A program made the position numbers and the translations under genes. The notes beneath the pieces are model-generated. The model saw only the letters and a program-made list of their open reading frames with translations. It ran no database searches and was not told the DNA's origin. From CAYNNP01 sp964398215 (lineage in GTDB: Bacteria > Planctomycetota > Planctomycetia > Pirellulales > Pirellulaceae), in the NCBI GenBank assembly GCA_964398215.1, contig CAYNNP010000182.1, positions 1 through 13,674 of the forward strand: 13,674 nucleotides of DNA, written 5' to 3'. Below, in pieces: positions 7,078 to 13,674 of the stretch. The stretch's first letter is position 1, and each line of letters starts with the position of its first letter.

Positions 7078-8141
7078 GCCCATGCTCGATCCAAAAATTC
7101 GATGAAATTTTGATGGGTGATCTTTGCTAGATCTTCGTTGCTGTATCCACGATCAGCCAACGCGTCGACAAATTTTTGCAGGTCTGCGATTGTATCCAGG
7201 CCTACAGGAGTTTGTTCCGTTCCGTATCCACCATCCAAGTCTGTTCCAATGCCGATGTGATTCGCGTTTCCAACCAGTTGGCAAATGTGATCCACATGAT
7301 CGGCGACGGCAGCAATATCTGCGTGCGGCATATCGCTGGGAAGCGTCTTTCCGCGAATCCAATTTGGTACGACCATCCAAACATCAAAAGCAGCGCCGAT
7401 CACGCCACCGCGCTGTGCAATCGCCTTGATTTGGTTGTCGGTCAACTGCCGAGGATCGTCAGCGATCGACCGACAGTTATGGTGGCTTGCCCAAACCGAT
7501 CCACCAAAGCAATCAAGTGCTTGCCAAAATGTTTGCTCGCACAGATGCGTCACATCCATGATGATTCCCAATCGATCCATTTCCGACAGCAGACGCTTTC
7601 CAAGATCCGATAGTGGACCGTCCTGGTCATGGCCGAGCGCGTATCGACCGATTCCATAATGCGCGGGCCCGAGCGCTCTGAGCCCTTGATCAAACGAATC
7701 TTGCAAATCGCTCAAGTCACGAATTGAATCGGCGCCTTCCAAACTCAGGATGTAACCGATCGGCGTTTGTTCTGGATCTAATTTCCAATCACGGATTTGC
7801 TGATGCAATTGGTCGCGATTGGTGATTGGCCGCAATTCACCTGCCGTTTCCATTGCGCGGTACCAAGCCAGTTGGCCTTGCGTCATTGCCCACGCCTGTT
7901 CGGGCGAATCCCAAGCACCGACGGGACCTGCGGGTTTCATGCACCCCGCGATTTGAGTCGCAACACAAATTCCGATTCCAGCTTGACGCATTTCCGGAAA
8001 GCTAACGGTACCGCAAGCTCGTCCCTTGAGGTCCGTTTTGCCGGCCTCTTGTTCGCGAATCTGAGCAACCGTTCGTCGCAGGTCTCGGTTGTATTCCAGC
8101 GCGTTCAAGCTGAGGTCGAGATGGGCGTCAAAGATAAACAT
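7074..8141 (-). CDS. Membrane dipeptidase-like metallopeptidase (M19)
   Basis: This 355-residue M19 (renal dipeptidase family) enzyme is a zinc-dependent TIM-barrel hydrolase of dipeptides, a family known to accept a D-residue at the C-terminal position. Metal and catalytic positions are visible: H7 and D9 (FDAHLDL), bridging E135 (LSLEGAD), H199 (DVTHL), H220 (ASHHNCRSI) and the late aspartate D301 in GIGTDLDGG. No signal peptide is seen, so it is probably cytoplasmic despite the family name. The gene is 49 bases downstream of the DUF1697 gene and overlaps the PLP-enzyme gene that follows. The tight overlap suggests that released D-hydroxy amino acids could be passed to that enzyme (inference). 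Family assignment is firm and the natural substrate is unknown. Confidence 0.9.
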   Translation of the reverse strand: MFIFDAHLDLSLNALEYNRDLRRTVAQIREQEAGKTDLKGRACGTVSFPEMRQAGIGICVATQIAGCMKPAGPVGAWDSPEQAWAMTQGQLAWYRAMETAGELRPITNRDQLHQQIRDWKLDPEQTPIGYILSLEGADSIRDLSDLQDSFDQGLRALGPAHYGIGRYALGHDQDGPLSDLGKRLLSEMDRLGIIMDVTHLCEQTFWQALDCFGGSVWASHHNCRSIADDPRQLTDNQIKAIAQRGGVIGAAFDVWMVVPNWIRGKTLPSDMPHADIAAVADHVDHICQLVGNANHIGIGTDLDGGYGTEQTPVGLDTIADLQKFVDALADRGYSNEDLAKITHQNFIEFLDRAWA

Positions 8142-8190
8142 GGCCAGATTCTACCAAGCAACCCGGTCGTCCAACTTCGAAAACGGGCTT

Positions 8191-8718
8191 TCATTGGCTC
8201 AGGTCAACCAATTTGCAAACCGTTTTCCAGTTCCGGCTCGTAGCCAGCACGCCAAGTTTCTGCTCAAAGAAGTTGTTGTGGATTTTCGTTTTTGCATATC
8301 CACTTGGGCAATGCACGTAAACGCATTTTCCCACAATCTGAAATTGGTCGTCGCCAATATCGACTTGACACACACGTTTGACCGCATCAGCGGCGGGCTT
8401 CTTTCCCAGTAGCGTGAGATGCACGCTCTTGGGATCGAGGCTCTCATACGGGTTGTCGCTCTGAATGCGAGCGAGTTCACTGGCTTTGATCACAAGCACA
8501 GGAACATCAATATTCCAACCGGTGTTGATGGTGGCACAAATCCGCTTGCGAATTTCCGCCGCCGAAAGCCGCGAGCTAAAGATCAGATTGCCGCTTTGAA
8601 TATAGGTCTGAACTTCTTCCAATCCAGAACTCGATAAGGCCTCGCGTAGATCCGCCATCAAGATCCTATTTTTACCGCCGACATTGATACCTCTCAACAA
8701 GGCAATCCACTTACTCAT
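8191..8718 (-). CDS. DUF1697 family protein
   Basis: This is a 175-residue cytoplasmic protein of full family length. The DUF1697 signatures are clear: an N-terminal IALLRGINVGGKNRILMADLREAL, then a conserved TYIQSGNLIFSS near residue 40, and a C-terminal block GYAKTKIHNNFFEQKLGVLATSRNWKTVCKL. The molecular function of the family is not established. It begins 27 bases after the upstream gene and ends 49 bases before the M19 gene, so it probably shares their transcript. Nothing in it points specifically to D-amino acid metabolism. Confidence 0.9.
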   Translation of the reverse strand: MSKWIALLRGINVGGKNRILMADLREALSSSGLEEVQTYIQSGNLIFSSRLSAAEIRKRICATINTGWNIDVPVLVIKASELARIQSDNPYESLDPKSVHLTLLGKKPAADAVKRVCQVDIGDDQFQIVGKCVYVHCPSGYAKTKIHNNFFEQKLGVLATSRNWKTVCKLVDLSQ

Positions 8719-8745
8719 TGCAGCCCAGTGTGTTCAGTCGAAAGC

Positions 8746-9879
8746 CTAGAGTTGACCGCCTTCAAAAATCGAAAACTCAGCGAACACAGGCAGGTGGCTG
8801 GTCACCGTCTCGGCTTCCGCCGCGCTCAAGTTGAATACGCGTAAGAAATCGAAAGCACCTCCACGTCCGATGTACTCACTGGTGATTTGGCTGTCCAACA
8901 GTAAGTTGCATGTTTGATGTCGTCCAAAAATATCCGTCGGAGAATTGCGTACTGCAGCACGCAGGTTCTTTGCTGAAATCGTTGGCAGCAAGTAAGCATC
9001 GTCGGCTTGAAACAAACCGGCCATCACTACATCGTCTTCACCCCGCCCGTCCGTTCGCACCGACGACATGATTCTCCCCAGTAACTCGACTTCTTGCGGA
9101 GCACGCCCCAAATCGATGCGAACATTCACCATCGAAAATGTCCATGCCTTGGTAGACGATGGACCTTTCGCACGGAACCAAGCCACCAAGGGATCGTACT
9201 TCATCTGTCCTTGAGGGTCCGCCACCGTGTAGGTTTGCGTGCGGTCAACTTGCACTCGCTTGACATCAAACACAAACGCCATTTGTTCTTCTTCGCCAAC
9301 CGGTCCGGTCGATTCGCCCAAGACATAGTCGAACCGCAAATTGCCTTCGTTGGCGGCATCCACCAAACGAGGAATCAGATCGCGTTCAATGGAGGCGATT
9401 TGTTGAATCGCAATCAGATCAAATCGTCGCAGAACTCGCACTGCGTTTCGCCGAGCAAGACCGTTGGCCAGTTTGGAGGCGTTGAAGCCGCCCATCGCCC
9501 AAGACGCAATTTTCAGTCTCGCGCCGGAGAACTTACTTGCCTCGACAGGCTCTGGCTCATTGACGACCGGCGCAACCGCTGGCGTACTGGTCAGCGTCAC
9601 TTCCGACGGGTCGGTCGAAATATTGGGTTCTAGCGTCGTGCCGACCGAAGAAATGGCAGCCAGATCGTTGGCCAACGTCGGGTCGTAGTCAGAATAGTCC
9701 CCATAGTAGGCGTCCTGTATACCGCTGCCACGGTTCTTAGGACGAATTGAAATCCCGTCCAATCCCGATACTTGGAAGAAATACAAGAATGCGAAAACAC
9801 CACCAACGGCAACAAGGACCATCAGCGGAAACGGGAGCCCGCGCCGGCGGGAATGGTAATGATTGTCAGAGTCGGGCAT
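8746..9879 (-). CDS. Membrane-anchored EEP-fold protein, probably catalytically inactive
   Basis: The ATG at 9879 gives 377 residues: a short basic N-terminus, one transmembrane segment (about 17-37), an acidic or low-complexity linker to about 118, and an endonuclease/exonuclease/phosphatase (EEP, DNase I-like) domain from about 120 to the end. Family phrases survive (RRFDLIAIQQI, GRGEDDVVMAG, SHLPVFAEFS), but the usual active-site residues do not. The glutamate of the LQE motif is Q160, the histidine of the VNxH motif is R254, GDFN reads GLFQ (288-291), and SDH reads TSH (360-362). An asparagine expected early in the domain is A128. Only the last histidine is kept. Nuclease activity is therefore doubtful; binding or scaffolding is more likely (inference). 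A GTG at 9960 is an alternative start that would add 27 unremarkable residues. Confidence 0.72.
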   Translation of the reverse strand: MPDSDNHYHSRRRGLPFPLMVLVAVGGVFAFLYFFQVSGLDGISIRPKNRGSGIQDAYYGDYSDYDPTLANDLAAISSVGTTLEPNISTDPSEVTLTSTPAVAPVVNEPEPVEASKFSGARLKIASWAMGGFNASKLANGLARRNAVRVLRRFDLIAIQQIASIERDLIPRLVDAANEGNLRFDYVLGESTGPVGEEEQMAFVFDVKRVQVDRTQTYTVADPQGQMKYDPLVAWFRAKGPSSTKAWTFSMVNVRIDLGRAPQEVELLGRIMSSVRTDGRGEDDVVMAGLFQADDAYLLPTISAKNLRAAVRNSPTDIFGRHQTCNLLLDSQITSEYIGRGGAFDFLRVFNLSAAEAETVTSHLPVFAEFSIFEGGQL

Positions 9880-10089
9880 CACAATCACGCGGTGGGAGGA
9901 AACGCGGATCAATTCCTTTCTGACATCGACAGCTGAAATCCACCGCCCAAGCAAAATCACCAGAACACATTCGGACTCGCTATTTCACGAACTTGCAACC
10001 GTCTTGATCCAAATTGGCGAACCAAGATTCAGAATCCGTGTGTCCCAAAAATAATGCCCTATCTATCGCTCCGAATCGGATCATGCGTC

Positions 10090-10118
10090 CTGACATTCCG
10101 GGGTCCGCCGGTTATCTT
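10090..10118 (+). promoter_or_regulatory. Possible sigma-70-type promoter for sucB
   Basis: CTGACA at 10090-10095 (5 of 6 matches to the -35 consensus) is followed, 17 bases later, by TATCTT at 10113-10118 (4 of 6 matches to the -10 consensus). Transcription would begin about 35 bases before the GTG start. This is a pattern match only, in a 280-base divergent intergenic region that must hold promoters in both directions. Confidence 0.3.
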
Positions 10119-10147
10119 GGGGGCACACAGTAATAATCTCTGCAATT

Positions 10148-10152
10148 GGAAG
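10148..10152 (+). promoter_or_regulatory. Ribosome binding site supporting the GTG start of sucB
   Basis: GGAAG lies seven bases before the GTG at 10160. It decides the start in favour of GTG, because the encoded MSKVVDVEVPTVGES is the expected N-terminus of the lipoyl domain. Confidence 0.6.
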
Positions 10153-10159
10153 AATTGGC

Positions 10160-11383
10160 GTGAGCAAAGTTGTTGATGTCGAAGTCCCCACAGTGGGTGA
10201 GTCGATTACCGAAGTACAAATTGGACAGTGGCTAAAAGCCGATGGTGATTGGGTTGCCTCGGGTGAAGATTTGGTGGAAATCGAAACCGAGAAAGCTTCC
10301 GTTTTAGTCCCTTCGCCGGCAGCTGGATTCCTGAAATCCATCTCTGTTCCCGAAGAAGAATTCGCCAATGTTGGCGACAAAATCGCAGAGATTCATGTCG
10401 CTGAAAAACCAGCTGGCGCAAATACCCCCCAATCCGGCAGCCCTGCCGCCACTCAGGCTGCCGCGCCAGATTCCAGTACGATTGTCATGCCGGCTGCCCA
10501 GCGACTGCTGGACGAAAACGGACTTGCCGCTGGCGATGTGAAAGCGACTGGCCCTGGTGGACGACTATTAAAAGAAGATGTTCAAGCGCATTTGAGCAGC
10601 AAAAAATCGACACCGCCTGCCGCGGTTCCCAGCGCGCCGAATCCGGCTTCTTCCGCCGCACTGGTTTCCGCCAGTGGTGACCATCGACGCGAAGAATCCA
10701 AGCCGCTGAGCATGTTGCGACGAACCATCGCGGCACGTTTGGTTCATGCCCAGCAAACCGCAGCGCTGCTGACGACTTTTAACGAAATCGACATGCAGCC
10801 TGTCATGAACATTCGCAAAAAGTACAAAGAGTCTTTCGCTGACACACATGGTGTCAAACTCGGCTTCATGTCGTTCTTTGCCAAAGCGGCTGTCGAAGCG
10901 CTGAAAGCGCATCCGGCAATCAACGCTGAAATCCGCGACGACCGCGTTGTCTATCGCCACTACCAAGACATCGGCATCGCAATTGGCGGCGGCAAAGGAT
11001 TGGTTGTGCCAATTTTGCGTAGCGTCGAACGAATGTCCTTCGCACAAATCGAAGCCGGTATTGCTGACTTTGCTCGGCAAGCCGGAGAGAACCGCTTGCA
11101 ACCCGAAGACTTGATGGGCGGCACGTTCACGATCAGCAACGGTGGTGTGTATGGTTCGCTACTCAGTACGCCAATCGTCAATCCGCCGCAAAGCGGTATC
11201 TTGGGATTGCACTCAATCCAGCAGCGGCCGGTCGCCGTTGACGGTGAAGTCGTGATTCGTCCAATGATGTATATCGCTCTGACTTATGATCACCGAATCG
11301 TTGACGGACGCGAAGCCGTTCAATTTTTAAAGAAGATCAAAGACGTGATTGAGGATCCGGCGAGGCTGTTTTTGGAGATTTAG
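10160..11383 (+). CDS. sucB: Dihydrolipoyllysine-residue succinyltransferase, 2-oxoglutarate dehydrogenase E2
   Basis: This is the E2 core of the 2-oxoglutarate dehydrogenase complex, which transfers the succinyl group from lipoyl-lysine to CoA in the TCA cycle. It has 407 residues, the standard length. The domains in order are a lipoyl domain (about 3-80) with the lipoylated K45 in IETEKAS; an Ala/Pro linker; a peripheral subunit-binding domain (about 107-145, PAAQRLLDENGL...GPGGRLLKEDV); a second Ala/Pro linker; and the catalytic acyltransferase domain (about 180-407) with active-site H378 and D382 in YDHRIVDG. STPIVNPPQSGILG and the short total length favour succinyl over acetyl transfer. 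It begins with GTG. No E1 or E3 gene lies in this window, and the neighbour upstream is divergent. Confidence 0.93.
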   Translation: MSKVVDVEVPTVGESITEVQIGQWLKADGDWVASGEDLVEIETEKASVLVPSPAAGFLKSISVPEEEFANVGDKIAEIHVAEKPAGANTPQSGSPAATQAAAPDSSTIVMPAAQRLLDENGLAAGDVKATGPGGRLLKEDVQAHLSSKKSTPPAAVPSAPNPASSAALVSASGDHRREESKPLSMLRRTIAARLVHAQQTAALLTTFNEIDMQPVMNIRKKYKESFADTHGVKLGFMSFFAKAAVEALKAHPAINAEIRDDRVVYRHYQDIGIAIGGGKGLVVPILRSVERMSFAQIEAGIADFARQAGENRLQPEDLMGGTFTISNGGVYGSLLSTPIVNPPQSGILGLHSIQQRPVAVDGEVVIRPMMYIALTYDHRIVDGREAVQFLKKIKDVIEDPARLFLEI

Positions 11384-11503
11384 CGACCGAATTGTCAGCT
11401 TTTCGTGCCTGTTATGTCTGCGGCAGGCAAAGTGATATCGTCGTGCGCCTGCGCCAAACGCTAATCTACGGCGAAAACAACGATCTTCAATTAGCTGCAG
11501 ACA

Positions 11504-12190
11504 ATGCCCGGAACAGTAGCCACCACGAACATTTTCGCTTCAGCGTTCTCGCTGGATGTGCTGAGCGATTGGTTCACGCCAGCCATTTTGATTGTTGGCG
11601 GGCTGCACCTGCTGGTCTTCATCACGCTAAGAATTTGGGCCAGTAGAGATCTGCGAAATCTGGCCCAACTGCTGGAGCGATTTACCGACGGTTTTCATGG
11701 CCGCAGCCGAATGGACTGGAACGGTCACCTGACAGACCAAGTCGATGCTTTTGTGGAAGACATCCGCGAGGCATCCGAAGATCCCGCGTCGCGCAGCCTT
11801 GTCGCCGAACGGATGAAGATCCTGGACGAGCGGCGTACCTACTTGGACTCGTATCGCTTTGAATCGATTTGGAACGTCGCCCGCAACGGAATCGAGGCGT
11901 ACCCACTGCTAGGAGTCTTGGGAACAATCCTCGCGCTCTGGATGGCGATGCGCGAAAACATCGACGGTTCTTCCGCAGCCGTTGGTCAAATTGTTGAACG
12001 GTTTGGATTGGCAATTGACAGTACCTTTGCTGGACTAGCGATGGCGATCTTGTTGATGGTTGTTCACAGCATGTTCGAAACCTTCTTTACCCGTTTGACC
12101 GAGAATCGCAAAAACGTTCGTGACTTGGTTGGCAAAGTAAAAACCGAATTGGTGTCTGAACCGATCAAGTCATCGGAGACCAACGGATGA
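11504..12190 (+). CDS. MotA/TolQ/ExbB-like proton-channel subunit
   Basis: This 228-residue inner-membrane protein has three hydrophobic segments (about 25-45, 131-150 and 168-190). Between the first and second lies a large charged cytoplasmic loop, as in TolQ and ExbB. The channel signature is clear: EAYPLLGVLGTILALWMAM with T141, followed by FGLAIDSTFAGLAMAILLMVVHSMFE with T174. The C-terminal tail is short, unlike the long coiled tail of Zorya ZorA. Such proteins form a pentamer around an ExbD/TolR/MotB dimer and turn ion flow into mechanical work. Its stop overlaps the start of the next gene by four bases (ATGA), which indicates co-translation with a partner. It starts 120 bases after sucB, with no clear ribosome binding site. 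No tolA, tolB, pal or tonB is in view, so the specific system is unassigned. Confidence 0.85.
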   Translation: MPGTVATTNIFASAFSLDVLSDWFTPAILIVGGLHLLVFITLRIWASRDLRNLAQLLERFTDGFHGRSRMDWNGHLTDQVDAFVEDIREASEDPASRSLVAERMKILDERRTYLDSYRFESIWNVARNGIEAYPLLGVLGTILALWMAMRENIDGSSAAVGQIVERFGLAIDSTFAGLAMAILLMVVHSMFETFFTRLTENRKNVRDLVGKVKTELVSEPIKSSETNG

Positions 12191-13023
12191 GCGGAATCTC
12201 AATGCCATCACGACGCATCCGGTTCCAGTTGACATCGCTGATGGATCTGCTGTTGATCATCGTTTTTGCCCAGTACATGGAATACGCCAGTAACAAATCT
12301 GTCGCGCAGGCCGAAACCGAGCAAGCGATCGTTAGCGCCAGCGAGTCTTTGAATCAACAACACCAACAACGATCCGCACAGCTGGATAAGTTGCGGGCAA
12401 GCATGACTGCCGAGAATGAAAAACTGCGAAAACAAAAGGACGAAGCGATCCTGTTGGCGAACGAATCCGTTCGTCGGCAAGCCATGACCGAACGGTTCTT
12501 GCAGAGTCTATTGCAAGTTGACCCAGAAATATTGGACAGGGATCAATCACCCGCAGAGTCGTTACAGGTACTGGAAGAAGCACAGAAACGTGGCGCTGCG
12601 ATTCGCGATGCTGACCCCACGAAACTACTGCGGTTCTTGGCTGGCTATGACGAACTGCTAAAACGCGCCGAAGTCTGGACGGTGCATGTTTCGGATCGTG
12701 GCAATACGGAACTGCAACCAGGGATGGGCCAAGTAAAATCCCAGAGTTTCCGATTGGAATCCAATTCCCAAGCACAACGTACCGAAGAATTCGTCCAACA
12801 GATGCGAGTCGCGTACTCGCAAATCCCAGAACCCAAGGGGCTGGTGGTTATCCTGGTTTCCTTTAGCCCTCGCGCGATTGCAGGGAATTATCAGCCGGTA
12901 ATTGATGGGATGCCGCAAGTGATTGACGCGTTTACTAAAGACACGGAAGGCCAAACCCGATTCGAATATACAGTGATCGGTGCAATTACCGATCCGCAGC
13001 GAGATCTCCCTTCGCAGTTCTAG
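12187..13023 (+). CDS. Single-pass stator-like partner with transmembrane Asp and coiled coil
   Basis: This 278-residue protein has one N-terminal transmembrane helix (about 14-32, FQLTSLMDLLLIIVFAQYMEY). D20 lies in the T-S-L-M-D-L context typical of the ion-carrying aspartate of ExbD, TolR and MotB. Residues about 36-105 are rich in Q, E, K and A and should form a coiled coil. The rest (about 140-278) is a globular domain that I do not recognise, with a hydrophobic strand GLVVILVSFSPRA. It shows no OmpA-type peptidoglycan-binding signature (NX2LSX2RA), which MotB or ZorB would have. The start overlaps the channel-subunit stop (ATGA), supporting a two-protein complex. The role as ion-carrying partner is inferred from topology and D20. 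Confidence 0.75.
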   Translation: MSGISMPSRRIRFQLTSLMDLLLIIVFAQYMEYASNKSVAQAETEQAIVSASESLNQQHQQRSAQLDKLRASMTAENEKLRKQKDEAILLANESVRRQAMTERFLQSLLQVDPEILDRDQSPAESLQVLEEAQKRGAAIRDADPTKLLRFLAGYDELLKRAEVWTVHVSDRGNTELQPGMGQVKSQSFRLESNSQAQRTEEFVQQMRVAYSQIPEPKGLVVILVSFSPRAIAGNYQPVIDGMPQVIDAFTKDTEGQTRFEYTVIGAITDPQRDLPSQF

Positions 13024-13040
13024 CCCGACATAGGCCCACC

Positions 13041-13580
13041 ATGACCGCCGAAAAGAAAGACCGCAAAAAAAATTACAAAAGGGCCGCCAAAGCTGGCGCC
13101 GTGACAGCAATCGTTCTAGGTTTGCTGGGTGCCCTGAGTTTTATTCCTGGCCTGAAAGGACGCGGCGACGGAGATGGAGAAGGCGAAGAAAAAGTGGAAA
13201 CGAAAATCGCCGATACGTCACCGTCGAAAATCGAAGATCCACCTACAGACCCAATCACAGAAGATGGCTCAACCAACGACGAGCCAAAACTGCAGCCACT
13301 GGATCTTGTCGACATTGTGATCGCTGGTGATGAGTACTGGGTCGGAACAGGCCAAGATGGCGAGGTCATTGTTCGCGAATCGCAAGAGCTAGCCCAGATC
13401 ATCGCAGCCAGCAAGGCAACATCAGGTAACGATGCTGGAATTCTGATTCGCGTCGCGCGCACGCCTCAAGCAACCGCACAGGCCGAAAGAGATTTGCTAG
13501 CCGCACTACGCGAAGCTGGTTTGAACGATGACCAAATCGATAACCGCCGAACTCTAACAGACTTCGCACCACCAGCTTAG
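13041..13580 (+). CDS. Single-pass protein with acidic/Pro linker and ExbD-like C-terminal domain
   Basis: This 179-residue protein has a very basic N-terminus, one transmembrane segment (about 18-36, AGAVTAIVLGLLGALSFIPGL), a Gly/Glu/Asp/Pro-rich linker (about 37-85) and a small C-terminal domain (about 86-168). The order of hydrophobic strands and helices in that domain (DIVIAGDEYWVG, VRESQELAQIIA, GILIRVARTP, LLAALREAGLNDDQI) resembles the periplasmic domain of ExbD/TolR. It lacks the membrane aspartate of that family. The architecture of helix, extended charged linker and small domain also recalls TonB or TolA. It starts 17 bases after the preceding gene and is the third member of the cluster. 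I do not recognise a named family, so the assignment rests on pattern and context. Confidence 0.65.
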   Translation: MTAEKKDRKKNYKRAAKAGAVTAIVLGLLGALSFIPGLKGRGDGDGEGEEKVETKIADTSPSKIEDPPTDPITEDGSTNDEPKLQPLDLVDIVIAGDEYWVGTGQDGEVIVRESQELAQIIAASKATSGNDAGILIRVARTPQATAQAERDLLAALREAGLNDDQIDNRRTLTDFAPPA

Positions 13581-13600
13581 TTTGGCGACCGGAATAGTAG

Positions 13601-13620
13601 CTTGGCCGCTCCCGGCCGAG
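13601..13620 (+). terminator. GC-rich hairpin after the three-gene cluster
   Basis: CTTGGCCG (13601-13608) pairs with CGGCCGAG (13613-13620), 8 bp with one G-T wobble and a four-base loop, 20 bases after the stop. It is followed by ATTCGTTT, a poor U-tract. It is a possible weak terminator. The remaining bases to the window end show no gene start. Confidence 0.4.
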
Positions 13621-13674
13621 ATTCGTTTGCAAGGGAACCGGGGACGGAAGTGGGATAAAGTCTGGCAAAGGAAT

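Noticed and set aside
11504..13580. A Zorya-type anti-phage defence system (ZorA/ZorB).
   Set aside because: The channel subunit lacks the long coiled C-terminal tail of ZorA, the partner lacks an OmpA-type domain, and no ZorC/D/E effector is present.
13621..13674. Purine-rich tract at the right window edge as a possible repeat or gene start.
   Set aside because: Only 54 bases are visible, with no internal repetition or start codon with context that would support a call.

Overview
The window looks like chromosomal DNA of a planctomycete, most likely a Rhodopirellula-like member of the Pirellulaceae. Three things suggest this: a DUF1559 protein with a type IV prepilin-like N-terminus beside a very small lipoprotein, an LptD-type outer-membrane LPS assembly protein, and a palindrome-rich intergenic repeat whose chance translation (KPRVAQRTLG on both strands) I associate with that group. 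The assignment comes from family knowledge and was not checked by a search. No rRNA, tRNA, CRISPR array, insertion sequence or phage gene was seen.

Layout. Bases 1-420 hold no gene. They contain a 35-bp perfect inverted repeat, a series of short hairpins with three-base loops, and a 26-base near-palindrome touching the stop codon of the next gene. All genes from 421 to 9879 lie on the minus strand. In transcription order they are: a four-gene run of a membrane-anchored endonuclease/exonuclease/phosphatase-fold protein with a degenerate active site, a DUF1697 protein, an M19 dipeptidase and a D-threonine aldolase/D-serine dehydratase-like PLP enzyme; a 61-residue lipoprotein followed by the DUF1559 protein, closed by a clear intrinsic terminator; and lptD overlapping dgkA. 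Genes from 10160 onward are on the plus strand: sucB (2-oxoglutarate dehydrogenase E2), then a compact three-gene cluster.

How the genes work together. lptD and dgkA are translationally coupled envelope genes (LPS insertion and lipid phosphorylation). The M19 dipeptidase and the PLP enzyme overlap by four to ten bases and plausibly form a short route for degrading D-residue-containing dipeptides and D-hydroxy amino acids. The final cluster (11504-13580) encodes a MotA/TolQ/ExbB-like channel subunit, a protein with an ExbD/MotB-type transmembrane aspartate but an unrecognised coiled-coil exported region, and a single-pass protein with an acidic/proline-rich linker and a small C-terminal domain resembling the ExbD/TolR periplasmic domain.

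The most interesting items are this unusual ion-driven motor-like cluster, the apparent pseudoenzyme at 8746-9879, and the hairpin-rich repeat at the left end.
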